This document shows, in pieces, positions 53,697 through 62,527 of a DNA stretch of 64,000 nt; the stretch's first letter is position 1, and every line of letters starts with the position of its first letter. The translations under genes and the position numbers were made by a program. The stretch is from an uncultured Chitinophaga sp. (lineage in GTDB: Bacteria; Bacteroidota; Bacteroidia; Chitinophagales; Chitinophagaceae), in NCBI RefSeq assembly GCF_946479755.1, contig NZ_CAMLHC010000030.1, forward strand, positions 34,900-98,899, written 5' to 3'. Below the pieces are notes generated by a model, which saw only the letters and a list, made by a program, of their open reading frames with translations, was not told where the DNA came from and did not search any database.

Positions 53697-53812
53697 GCTA
53701 TTGAGGACGGATAAATTTTAAAATGCTTGTTGTTGGCATTGACTGCTGACAACATCCTTTTTCCGATGTATAAATTTAATAGTAATATTTGGCAAACGCC
53801 TATTGCTGACTG

Positions 53813-54322
53813 CTATTTCTTTGTGAAAAAAAGCAATTCATATAACACGATCAGAATAAGGCTGGCAGCAGTAGAAAGCAGGATTTTCAGCATCAGGTAC
53901 AATGGATTGCCGAAACCGAAAACTTCCAGGGTAAAAAAGATCACATGATGCAGGAATACCAGTACCGCCGCATAGATCAGAAACTGCGAGACGCCCATGC
54001 TGGTCATGGACGGCGTTTTCTGGGTGGTTTCAAAGCCGCCCTGGGGCGACAGGATATTGATAATAAACGGTCGCAGGTAAGCGATGAACACGCAGGCGGC
54101 CGCATGTATCCCCATGGTGTTGGAAAACATATCAAGGGAGACGCCCATCAGGAATCCCAGCAGCATCACCACCGGGCGCGGCAGGTTAAAAGGCAGCGCC
54201 AGGATGAAGAGCATGTACAGATAAGGGCTCACCAGCTGGTGGATCAGTATCTTGTTGAGCACAAACACCTGTATCAGCAACAGGAATACAAAACGGATAA
54301 TATTTCTTAACAGTATACTCAT
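53813..54322 (-). CDS. mreD: Rod-shape-determining protein MreD
   Basis: 169 residues, five or so membrane segments (LFILALPFNLPRPVVMLLGF and GFLMGVSLDMFSNTMGIHAA show the family). The start codon overlaps the end of mreC by four bases, so translation is coupled. It is an inner-membrane part of the elongasome. Confidence 0.88.
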   Translation of the reverse strand: MSILLRNIIRFVFLLLIQVFVLNKILIHQLVSPYLYMLFILALPFNLPRPVVMLLGFLMGVSLDMFSNTMGIHAAACVFIAYLRPFIINILSPQGGFETTQKTPSMTSMGVSQFLIYAAVLVFLHHVIFFTLEVFGFGNPLYLMLKILLSTAASLILIVLYELLFFTKK

Positions 54323-55206
54323 TTGATCAACTTGTAAGTTGAGTCTTCTAGTCGTTGTTGTTCATCTTTCAGCAGATTTTCTATCACGTACACATATTGT
54401 ACGTTATAGAAATTGGTGGCCAGTCTCAGTCGGATATTATAGGAAGTACCGGCTTTATCAGACATCAGCACCGTATCTACGTAGCCAATGGGGATATTTT
54501 CGGGGAACAGGGCAGAAAAGCCGCTGGTGACCACGGTATCCCCTTTATGCACTTTGGCGCTCTTGGGAATGTCTTTCAGCTGGGCGAAGGTGGCGTTGTC
54601 ACCGTCCCAGTGTACAGACCCCATTTCCTTGCCCTGGGCCAGCCTGGCACTGATGGACACGGAGTTGGATTTGGAGAGCATGGAAAGCACTACTGCATAG
54701 TTATCGCTCACGCTTCTCACCACGCCTACCACGCCGCTGCTGCTGATAACGCCCATATTGGGGCGGATGCCCTGCAGGCTGCCGCGGTGGATAGTGAGAT
54801 AGTTGATCGGCTTGTTAACGGAGTTGTTGATCACCTTAGCCTCAAAGTACTTGTAGCGGCGGATCTGGGTGCCAATCACCCGGTGAAGGGTATCGTCGCT
54901 GTATTGGCGGATAGTATCTATTTTGAGGCCGGTGCCTGTCACCACAGAATCGAAGCTGGTGTGAACGGCATTGTGCAGGCGGGTATTTTCCGCTACCAGG
55001 CTGTCGTTGGTAGCTTTCAGGTGAAAGTAGTATTGTACGTTGTTGTATTTATCGTACAGCTTCCCACTAATATCATTGGCGGAGTTAAGGTAGGCAGATC
55101 GCTGCAGGTTATTGTTCTGGAATACCAATACAATACAAATCACTTCCAGCAGCAGAAATAAGAAGAAGTTGAAATATCGCCTAAAGAAAATGATTAAATT
55201 CCGCAC
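54319..55206 (-). CDS. mreC: Rod-shape-determining protein MreC
   Basis: 295 residues. N-terminal membrane segment (YFNFFLFLLLEVICIVLVF), a coiled coil (about 45-80), then the paired beta-domains with RPNMGVISSSGVVGVVRSVS and GDTVVTSGFSALFPENIPIG. It links MreB to periplasmic PBP2. Its last bases overlap mreD, and a palindrome separates it from mreB. Confidence 0.94.
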   Translation of the reverse strand: MRNLIIFFRRYFNFFLFLLLEVICIVLVFQNNNLQRSAYLNSANDISGKLYDKYNNVQYYFHLKATNDSLVAENTRLHNAVHTSFDSVVTGTGLKIDTIRQYSDDTLHRVIGTQIRRYKYFEAKVINNSVNKPINYLTIHRGSLQGIRPNMGVISSSGVVGVVRSVSDNYAVVLSMLSKSNSVSISARLAQGKEMGSVHWDGDNATFAQLKDIPKSAKVHKGDTVVTSGFSALFPENIPIGYVDTVLMSDKAGTSYNIRLRLATNFYNVQYVYVIENLLKDEQQRLEDSTYKLIK

Positions 55207-55233
55207 AAGCGCGAGTCATTTAGAGATTTCACT

Positions 55234-55284
55234 ATTTGGATATTTGGTGATGCAGGCATCTCCTGCATCACCAAATACCTAAAT
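55234..55284. repeat. Palindrome between mreC and mreB
   Basis: 23-bp arms (55234-55256 with 55262-55284) with two mismatches and a 5-base loop, built on TATTTGGTGATGCAGG. It is followed by a short tandem of AAATACCT (to about 55291). No T-run, so it may be a processing/stability structure that sets the MreB:MreC ratio, or a dispersed element. Confidence 0.75.
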
Positions 55285-55296
55285 ACCTAAATAAGA

Positions 55297-56319
55297 TTAT
55301 TGCATCAGGAACGGATATTTACCCACATGTTTCAGGGCGATGCCAGTGCCTCTTACTACGGCACGCAGCGGATCATCTGCTACATGAACCGGCAGTTTGA
55401 TTTTCTGGGCAAGGCGTTTGTCCAGGCCGCGCAGCAGCGCACCGCCACCGGTCAGGTACAAGCCTCTGCGGTAAATATCTGATGCCAGCTCCGGAGGCGT
55501 TGTTTCCAGCGCTTTCAGAATGGCTTCTTCGATTTTAAAGATAGATTTGTCCAGTGCTTCGGCGATCTCCTGGTAAGATACCATGATCTGTTTGGGGATG
55601 CCTGTCACCAGGTCACGACCGTTAACCGGGATATCGTCCGGTGGGTTATCCAGTTCTTTCAGGGCTGATCCGATATGGATCTTGATCTGCTCAGCAGTTC
55701 TTTCACCGATCAGCAGGCTATGGTAGCGGCGCAGGGCCTCCATGATATCGGCAGTGAACTCGTCACCCGCGATACGGATACTCTGGTCGCATACGATACC
55801 CGCCAGGGCGATCACAGAGATACCGGTGGTACCACCTCCGATATCGATGATCATGTTACCTACCGGTTCTTCCACATCGATACCGATACCCAGGGCAGCG
55901 GCCATCGGTTCGTGCAGCAGGTACACTTCCTTGGCGCCCGCCTGCTCGGCAGAGTCACGTACCGCTCTCTTCTCCACTTCCGTAATGCTGGAAGGGATAC
56001 AGATCACCATACGCCAGCTGGGAGCAAACAGCGGCTTTTTAGGATAAACCATTTTTATCAGTTCCCTGAGCATACCCTCTGCGGCGTTAAAGTCCGCGAT
56101 CACACCATCCTTCAGGGGACGTATCGTACGAAGATATTCGTGTGTTTTTTCGTGCATCATCATGGCTTTCTTACCGACAGCCACAATTTTACCGCTAGCC
56201 CGTTCTATCGCTACAATGGAAGGCTCGTCCACAACCACTTGGTCATTATGTATTATCAGCGTGTTCGCTGTACCCAGATCAATCGCGATTTCCTGCGTTA
56301 AAAAATTAAAAAATCCCAT
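55297..56319 (-). CDS. mreB: Rod-shape-determining protein MreB
   Basis: 340 residues from ATG 56319 (MGFFNFLTQEIAIDLG); an earlier in-frame codon adds only five residues. Actin fold: phosphate 1 loop IAIDLGTANTLI, connect and phosphate 2 segments including IDIGGGTTGISVIAL, and the adenosine motif LTGGGALLRGLDKRL. It forms membrane-bound filaments that guide the elongasome. Head of the mreB-mreC-mreD-mrdA-rodA run, 137 bases after purD. Confidence 0.97.
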   Translation of the reverse strand: MGFFNFLTQEIAIDLGTANTLIIHNDQVVVDEPSIVAIERASGKIVAVGKKAMMMHEKTHEYLRTIRPLKDGVIADFNAAEGMLRELIKMVYPKKPLFAPSWRMVICIPSSITEVEKRAVRDSAEQAGAKEVYLLHEPMAAALGIGIDVEEPVGNMIIDIGGGTTGISVIALAGIVCDQSIRIAGDEFTADIMEALRRYHSLLIGERTAEQIKIHIGSALKELDNPPDDIPVNGRDLVTGIPKQIMVSYQEIAEALDKSIFKIEEAILKALETTPPELASDIYRRGLYLTGGGALLRGLDKRLAQKIKLPVHVADDPLRAVVRGTGIALKHVGKYPFLMQ

Positions 56320-56456
56320 TGTTGATACGGTCAAAAATTAGAATGCAAAAATGAATAATTCTAACGAATATACGATGCAAAAAGTGGATATTCTTGCAAT
56401 AATACGGCTAAATATTAAAAAAAGTTATTTGTTGTTTAAACGGCAACCTGACACGA

Positions 56457-57737
56457 TTATTTTACGAACTCGTAGCCTATATCCCGACGATACGTTTTGC
56501 CTTCAAACGAAATTTGCTCCGCGGTCTGTACCGAGTGGGCCAGCGCCAGTGGCAGACTGGCTGCCAGCGAGGTAATGGCCAGCACACGGCCGCCATTGCT
56601 CACGATGGCTGCGCCCGACTGTTTGGTACCGGCATGAAACACCACCTGGTCGTTGGTAGGCGCCGGTATACCGCTGATGGTCTTGTTTTTCTCATACGCT
56701 TCCGGATAACCTGCAGACACCAGCATAACGGTGGCGGCGGCACGCGGATCAGCGTAAATAGTTTGTTCTGACAGCTTCCCGGTTGTAACGGCGGTAAACA
56801 GGTCCAGTAAATCGTTTTGTAAACGGGGCATTACGACTTCCGTTTCCGGATCGCCCATGCGGCAGTTGTACTCTATGACAAAAGGCTCTCCTTCTACATT
56901 AATCAAGCCAAAAAAGATGAACCCGTTATATTTGATGCCTTCTTTTGACAAGCCCGCTACAGTAGGACGGATCACCTGGTCTTCCACTTTTTTCATGAAA
57001 GCAGCATCAGCAAAAGGTACCGGAGATACCGCACCCATACCGCCGGTGTTCAGGCCTTTGTCGCCTTCCCCGATACGCTTGTAGTCTTTGGCTTCCGGCA
57101 GGATCTTATAGGAATGACCGTCCGTCAGCACAAACACAGACAATTCGATACCGGTCAGGAACTGCTCTATCACCACGGTTTTGCTGGCATCACCAAATTT
57201 GGCGGCACGGATCATCTGCTCAAACTCGGCCACCGCCTCGTCATGTGAACTGGTGATCACCACGCCTTTACCGGCAGCCAGCCCGTCGGCCTTCAATACA
57301 ATTGGTAAGGAATGCTGCTGAAGATAAGCTACCCCTTCCTCGAAATTGCTGTCGTTAAACTCACGGTAAGCGGCAGTGGGGATCTGGTGCCGCTGCATAA
57401 ACAGTTTGGCGAAAGCCTTGCTGCCTTCCAGGCGGGCGCCCTCCTGCGACGGGCCCATTACAGGAATATGCTGCAAGGCAGCATCTGCGGCAAAGAAATC
57501 ATAGATACCATTTACCAGGGCCTCTTCTGACCCCGGCACTACCAGGTCGATGGCGTTTTCAAGGCAAAAAGCCCTGATCTTCTCAAATTCACTCACGCCC
57601 ATGTCGACGTTCGTGCCACATTGCGATGTGCCGGCATTACCCGGCGCGATAAATAACTGGCCACACTGTGGACTCTGGGACATTTTCCGGGCCAGGGCGT
57701 GTTCCCGGCCACCACTACCTAGTAATAAAATGTTCAT
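56457..57737 (-). CDS. purD: Phosphoribosylamine-glycine ligase
   Basis: 426 residues, family length. ATP-grasp enzyme of purine synthesis that joins glycine to phosphoribosylamine. Start MNILLLGSGGREHALARKM, ATP-binding LKADGLAAGKGVVI, GVGDKGLNTGGMGAV-like segment (GEGDKGLNTGGMGAVSP), and VIEYNCRMGDPETEVVMPRL. It lies upstream of mreB on the same strand and is probably transcribed separately. Confidence 0.97.
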   Translation of the reverse strand: MNILLLGSGGREHALARKMSQSPQCGQLFIAPGNAGTSQCGTNVDMGVSEFEKIRAFCLENAIDLVVPGSEEALVNGIYDFFAADAALQHIPVMGPSQEGARLEGSKAFAKLFMQRHQIPTAAYREFNDSNFEEGVAYLQQHSLPIVLKADGLAAGKGVVITSSHDEAVAEFEQMIRAAKFGDASKTVVIEQFLTGIELSVFVLTDGHSYKILPEAKDYKRIGEGDKGLNTGGMGAVSPVPFADAAFMKKVEDQVIRPTVAGLSKEGIKYNGFIFFGLINVEGEPFVIEYNCRMGDPETEVVMPRLQNDLLDLFTAVTTGKLSEQTIYADPRAAATVMLVSAGYPEAYEKNKTISGIPAPTNDQVVFHAGTKQSGAAIVSNGGRVLAITSLAASLPLALAHSVQTAEQISFEGKTYRRDIGYEFVK

Positions 57738-57917
57738 ATGAATTGCCTAATAAATGCAGGTGCGAAAGAAAATGCAAAGAAAGATGAAAAAAGCACAAAA
57801 ACCCACAAAAACTGCCCATTTCCACCATTTTTTTACGTAATTATCTATTTTACTTTAAATTGCCCCCTCTGAGACTTAACAGAACCTTAAAACAACTATT
57901 GCTAAAACTAACCATTT

Positions 57918-59630
57918 ATGATGCAAACTGCTGTTGCACAGAAGTCTGTCGATGCCTCGTCTGAGGGGCACCCGAAGGGGCTAGCTGTGCTCTTTACCAC
58001 GGAGATGTGGGAACGATTTAACTTTTATGGCATGAGAGCGTTACTGACGCTCTTCCTGGTAAACGCACTGGCATTCTCTGAAGCCGAATCCTCCTATGTC
58101 TATGGCGGCTTTCTGGGCCTTTGCTATCTCACCCCTATGCTTGGCGGTTATATTTCCGACCGCTACCTTGGAAACAGAAACTGTATCTTACTGGGTGGCT
58201 TTGTGATGGGTATCGGGCAGCTGCTCATGGTACTCAGCGCTACCATCTACGCCTCCAACGTGGAAACAGCCAAACTGATCGTATGGCTGGCACTGCTGGT
58301 GATCATCATGGGCAACGGGTTCTTTAAACCCAACATCTCCTCTATGGTAGGCCAGCTGTATCCTAAAAACGACAGCCGTCTGGATGCCGCTTTCACCATC
58401 TTCTACATGGGTATCAACGTAGGCGCTTTCCTCGGAATGCTGATCTGCCCCATCCTGGGAGACGTGAAAGTAGACAACGTGAGAATGGTAGGCGCCTTCA
58501 AATGGGGCTTCCTCGCCGCCGGCCTGGCCATGTTCCTCGGCTCCATCCTCTTTTATTTCCTGAAAGACAAATATGTGATAACGCCCGACGGTAAAGCCAT
58601 CGGCGGTAAACCAGACTTCAGCAAACCGGCCGCTAACCTCGCGGAAGGGGAAGCTGACAAAGCCAAATTCTCCAGCGGCGCTATCCTGGGCGTACTGGGC
58701 CTCATGGTGGCGCTGTTCTTTATTATCCACTACCTCTCCCTCGATCCCAACCCGATCAAGTCCTGGTTATATCCCTTCATCTATGCGGCAGGTATCAGCC
58801 TCGCGGTACTGATCCTCACCGATAAAAGCATTACCAAAGTAGAAAGACAACGTATCCTCGTGATCTACTTTGTAGCGTTCTTCGTGATCTTCTTCTGGGC
58901 CTGTTTTGAACAAGCCGGTTCTTCCCTCACCTTCGTGGCCGACTACCAGACAGACCGTCGCCTGCTGGGCTGGGACATGCCGCCAAGCTTTGTGCAGAAC
59001 GCCAACTCCATCTTCATCATCGTATTTGCACTGCCTTTCAGCTGGCTGTGGATGAAACTCCAGAAACGTAACCTGGAGCCTATCTCCCCGGTGAAACAAT
59101 CCATCGGCCTGGCTTTGCTGGCACTGGGCTTCTTCATCATCGCCCTGCAGGTGAAAAACCTGGGCGCTGGTCAGAAACTCGGCGTGATCTGGCTGATCGT
59201 GATGTACCTGTTCCATACCCTCGGTGAACTGTGCCTGTCTCCCATAGGCCTGTCGCTGGTATCCAAACTGGCGCCTCACCGCTTTTCCTCCCTGCTGATG
59301 GGCGTATGGTTCCTCGCTAACGCCGCCGGCTATGCGCTGGCAGGTACGCTGGGCGCCTTACTGCCACCCACACAGGATAAGTTTGACCTGGCAGCTAAAA
59401 ACAATATCAACCTGCAGGGCATCCTGGACGGCACCATCACCGCCACCGCCCAACAGCTGGAAAAATTGCAGGAACTGAAGCTGGCAACCCACTACCCAAC
59501 CTTCGCCGGCTTCACCATCCATAACCTCTATGAGTTCTTTATGGTGTTCGTCATCCTGCCGGGTGCAGCAGCAGTACTCCTGTTCCTGTCTACCGGCTTC
59601 CTGAAAAAATGGATGCACGGAGTAAGATAG
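57918..59630 (+). CDS. POT-family proton-coupled peptide transporter
   Basis: 570 residues, twelve to fourteen membrane segments. The POT marker ExxERFxxYGxR is seen in TTEMWERFNFYGMRALL (the Glu-Arg pair couples protons), with GGYISDRYLGNRNCILLGG and GNGFFKPNISSMVGQLY next. A cytoplasmic-loop insert (about residues 222-255, GKPDFSKPAANLAEGEADKA) separates the two halves. It imports di- and tripeptides across the inner membrane. It is divergent from purD and ends at a very strong hairpin. Confidence 0.94.
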   Translation: MMQTAVAQKSVDASSEGHPKGLAVLFTTEMWERFNFYGMRALLTLFLVNALAFSEAESSYVYGGFLGLCYLTPMLGGYISDRYLGNRNCILLGGFVMGIGQLLMVLSATIYASNVETAKLIVWLALLVIIMGNGFFKPNISSMVGQLYPKNDSRLDAAFTIFYMGINVGAFLGMLICPILGDVKVDNVRMVGAFKWGFLAAGLAMFLGSILFYFLKDKYVITPDGKAIGGKPDFSKPAANLAEGEADKAKFSSGAILGVLGLMVALFFIIHYLSLDPNPIKSWLYPFIYAAGISLAVLILTDKSITKVERQRILVIYFVAFFVIFFWACFEQAGSSLTFVADYQTDRRLLGWDMPPSFVQNANSIFIIVFALPFSWLWMKLQKRNLEPISPVKQSIGLALLALGFFIIALQVKNLGAGQKLGVIWLIVMYLFHTLGELCLSPIGLSLVSKLAPHRFSSLLMGVWFLANAAGYALAGTLGALLPPTQDKFDLAAKNNINLQGILDGTITATAQQLEKLQELKLATHYPTFAGFTIHNLYEFFMVFVILPGAAAVLLFLSTGFLKKWMHGVR

Positions 59631-59646
59631 TACACATACCTTCTAT

Positions 59647-59700
59647 GTATAAAAAGGAAGACCGGAACAAGGGAATTTGTTCCGGTCTTCCTTTTTATAC
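59647..59700 (+). terminator. Strong terminator of the POT transporter gene
   Basis: A perfect 22-bp stem (59647-59668 with 59679-59700) with A/T-rich ends and a 10-base loop. Confidence 0.93.
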
Positions 59701-59715
59701 GCGGTCAGTAACCCT

Positions 59716-59726
59716 GTAATTCGTAA
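59716..59726. repeat. Short trace of the ATTACGAATT palindromic element
   Basis: GTAATTCGTAA matches words in the arms of the inverted repeat at 15255-15371. It lies just before the OPT gene. At this length it could be chance. Confidence 0.25.
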
Positions 59727-59759
59727 ATTTCACCCTTAACACCTTACTTCCTTAATCTT

Positions 59760-61808
59760 ATGGCTGACAACAATTTCAAACCTTTCGTGCCACCAGGCGC
59801 ACAAATGAAAGAATTTACCCTCAAATCCATTTTACTGGGCTGTATCTTCGGAATCATCTTTGGCGCTGCCACCGTATACCTCGCCCTGAAAGCCGGTCTG
59901 ACCGTTTCCGCGTCTATCCCGATTGCCGTTATTGCCATCACCCTCGGCAGAAAGTTCTTCAACACCACCATCCTGGAAAACAACATCATCCAGACCACCG
60001 GTTCCGCCGGGGAATCCATCGCGGCCGGCGTAGTCTTCACGCTGCCGGGCTTCCTGTTCCTCAGCGACGGCGGTGGCGCCCAGTTCTTTAACTACTTCAC
60101 CATCCTCATTCTGGCCATCTTCGGCGGTATCCTCGGTACCCTCATGATGATACCACTCCGCCGGTCACTGATCGTGAAGGAACACAAAACACTCCCTTAC
60201 CCCGAAGGCACTGCCTGCGGCGATGTGCTCATTGCCGGTGAAAAAGGGGGCGACTTTGCCCGTACCGCCTTCTATGGCCTCGGCTTCGCCTTCGCCTATG
60301 CTATCTTCCAGAAGATATTGCATGTCATCGCCGAAACACCGGCCTACATGACCAAACAAACCAGCAAATTCTTCCCGTCCGCTAAAATCAGCGCAGACAT
60401 CACCCCGGAGTATATGGGTGTGGGTTATATCATCGGTCCCCGTATCGCGGGCGTACTGGTAGCCGGCGGCGTACTCTCCTGGCTGGCCCTCATTCCCCTG
60501 CTGGCATCTCTGCTGCCGGGTGAAGTGATCGCCTCCCAGCTGGTGAAAATAGGTTACCTCGCCAGCCTGCAAACGCCCGGCGGACAAGGCAACTGGGACC
60601 CTGTGACCCGTACCTTCTCCGACTACTCCGCAGCGGTATACTACGCCTACGTACGCCAGATCGGCGCAGGTGCCGTGGCAGCCGGCGGTTTCATCACCCT
60701 GCTGAAAACAATCCCTACCATCATCTCTTCCTTCAAAGGCAGCATCGGCGCTATCAAAGACCGTAAAGGCGATGGCGGCACACCCGCCAGCGTAGCAAGA
60801 ACAGAGAAAGACCTGAGCCTGAAAGTAGTATTGTTCGGCAGCATCGCCCTCGTACTGCTCATGGCCTTCCTGCCACAGCTCCCGGGCGACTCTATCGGTA
60901 AAAAAATGCTGGTAGGCTTGCTGGTAGTTGTCTTTGGCGCTTTCTTCGTGACGGTGTCCAGCCGCATCGTAGGCCTCATCGGCTCTTCCAATAACCCCAT
61001 CTCGGGTATGACCATCGCCACGCTGATGGGCACCTGCCTCGTGTTCATCGCTGTAGGCTGGACCGGCAAGGTATATGAACCAATGGCGCTGGTAGTAGGC
61101 GGTATGATCTGCATCGCCGCAGCCAACGCAGGCGGCACCTCGCAGGACCTGAAGTCCGGTTACATCGTAGGCGCCACGCCCATGTACCAGCAGCTGGCCC
61201 TGTTCATCGGCGCCATCGTATCTTCCGTGGTCATCGGGCTGACCGTGAAATTCCTCGACAAACCCACCGCGGAAATGATCAGCAAAGGCGTCACCGAACA
61301 CGCTATCGGCAGCGCCTACTACCCGGCGCCACAGGGTACGCTCATGGCTACACTGGCGAAAGGCATCCTGTCATTTAACCTCGACTGGCAGTTTGTGCTG
61401 GTAGGCGTTTTCCTGGCGGTTGTGATGGAACTGTGTAATATCAACTCGCTCTCCTTCGCCGTAGGTGCCTACCTGCCGTTATCCACCACACTGCCCATCT
61501 TCATCGGTGGCGCCATCCGTGGCGTGGTAGACCATAAAAACAAAAAAGCCAATAAACACACTTCCGCAGCAGAAGAAGAACTGGGCAAAGGCAACCTGTT
61601 CGCTACCGGCCTTGTGGCCGGCGGCGCTGTAGCCGGCGTTATCATCGCCGTTCTTGCCGGATTCGACAGCTCGGCGGCCATACTGGCCAAACTCAATATG
61701 GAAGGAGGACTCACCGGCGCATTGGGCCATGGCGGCTACTATGTATTGGGATGCGCTTTCTTCGCCTTTATGGGCTGGTATCTCTATCGTACCGCCCGCA
61801 AAGCATAA
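59760..61808 (+). CDS. OPT-family oligopeptide transporter
   Basis: 682 residues, about fifteen membrane segments (FTLKSILLGCIFGIIFGAAT, FFNTTILENNIIQTTGSAGE, and LPYPEGTACGDVLIAGEKGG are family landmarks). OPT proteins carry peptides, siderophore peptides or metal chelates, driven by protons. It follows the POT peptide carrier in the same direction but behind a strong terminator, so the two are separately transcribed but may serve the same peptide diet. Confidence 0.93.
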   Translation: MADNNFKPFVPPGAQMKEFTLKSILLGCIFGIIFGAATVYLALKAGLTVSASIPIAVIAITLGRKFFNTTILENNIIQTTGSAGESIAAGVVFTLPGFLFLSDGGGAQFFNYFTILILAIFGGILGTLMMIPLRRSLIVKEHKTLPYPEGTACGDVLIAGEKGGDFARTAFYGLGFAFAYAIFQKILHVIAETPAYMTKQTSKFFPSAKISADITPEYMGVGYIIGPRIAGVLVAGGVLSWLALIPLLASLLPGEVIASQLVKIGYLASLQTPGGQGNWDPVTRTFSDYSAAVYYAYVRQIGAGAVAAGGFITLLKTIPTIISSFKGSIGAIKDRKGDGGTPASVARTEKDLSLKVVLFGSIALVLLMAFLPQLPGDSIGKKMLVGLLVVVFGAFFVTVSSRIVGLIGSSNNPISGMTIATLMGTCLVFIAVGWTGKVYEPMALVVGGMICIAAANAGGTSQDLKSGYIVGATPMYQQLALFIGAIVSSVVIGLTVKFLDKPTAEMISKGVTEHAIGSAYYPAPQGTLMATLAKGILSFNLDWQFVLVGVFLAVVMELCNINSLSFAVGAYLPLSTTLPIFIGGAIRGVVDHKNKKANKHTSAAEEELGKGNLFATGLVAGGAVAGVIIAVLAGFDSSAAILAKLNMEGGLTGALGHGGYYVLGCAFFAFMGWYLYRTARKA

Positions 61809-61833
61809 CACCCAACTTATCAGGATACTTTAA

Positions 61834-61879
61834 GATGCCGGCACCGGGATGTAACAATACCGGGCCGGCATCCGTTTTT
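61834..61879 (+). terminator. Terminator of the OPT transporter gene
   Basis: A GC-rich stem (GATGCCGGC with GCCGGCATC, extended by CCGG after a one-base bulge) followed by CGTTTTT. Confidence 0.88.
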
Positions 61880-61940
61880 CTATTCTGAAAATGATTATTT
61901 TTATCGGAATTTTTATTACATCTTTCTATAATAAGTACCT

Positions 61941-62456
61941 ATGCGCATACTTGTAACCGCATTACTCAGTGCCGTTGTTATCCTCGGCAGCTCCTGCGGA
62001 AAAGATAAAGACGATAGCAAAGACCGTAAGTTTGTTTCCGTAAAGCTGGATACTAAAATCTATCTCAGCGAAAATCCGAAAGGCATAGCCTATGCACCGG
62101 ACTTCCAGGACGATGATCCTACCAACGATTACTACCGGCTGGAAATCAACGGGAAAACCGTTAACAACGATATCATCAGCATCACCATGGCCAGCTTGAA
62201 AATACCTTTCCCTCCCGGCGTATATCCCTGCACCAGGGCCGGTAACAGCATCCTTGTAGTCATCAACAGTGGCGGCTATCCCGCCACCTACAGCTCACAG
62301 GGCAGCGCCGATTGTTACCTCACCATCACCCGCAGCGATAATATCATGGTAGAAGGCACCTTTTCCGGCACCGTGAAAGATCTCGGCGGCGCAGCCGGCA
62401 CACGGACCATCAAAAACGCAGCATTCAGGGCTATCTACACCGTTACGGCCCAATAA
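61941..62456 (+). CDS. Small lipoprotein of unknown function
   Basis: 171 residues. Lipoprotein signal (VVILGSSC, lipid Cys19), a short charged spacer, then a beta-rich domain (YYRLEINGKTVNNDIISITM, CYLTITRSDNIMVEGTFSGT). Two more cysteines may form a disulfide. I recognise no named family with certainty. A near-match promoter (TATTTTTA, 61896-61903) lies upstream and a terminator closes it, so it is a single-gene unit. Confidence 0.72.
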   Translation: MRILVTALLSAVVILGSSCGKDKDDSKDRKFVSVKLDTKIYLSENPKGIAYAPDFQDDDPTNDYYRLEINGKTVNNDIISITMASLKIPFPPGVYPCTRAGNSILVVINSGGYPATYSSQGSADCYLTITRSDNIMVEGTFSGTVKDLGGAAGTRTIKNAAFRAIYTVTAQ

Positions 62457-62470
62457 AATATTCCGCATAA

Positions 62471-62498
62471 AGAACCCCGGGCTCACGCCCGGGGTTTT
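62471..62498 (+). terminator. Terminator of the small lipoprotein gene
   Basis: A perfect 10-bp stem (62473-62482 with 62487-62496) and 4-base loop with TTTT tail. Confidence 0.88.
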
Positions 62499-62527
62499 AA
62501 TGTCCTTCAGATTTGGTGATGCCGGGA

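Noticed and set aside
55273..55291. AAATACCT tandem as a CRISPR-like or satellite repeat
   Set aside because: Only about two units and part of a palindrome; no spacers.
60165..61301. A 378-codon open frame on the minus strand
   Set aside because: Antisense to the OPT transporter; composition is typical of a shadow frame.
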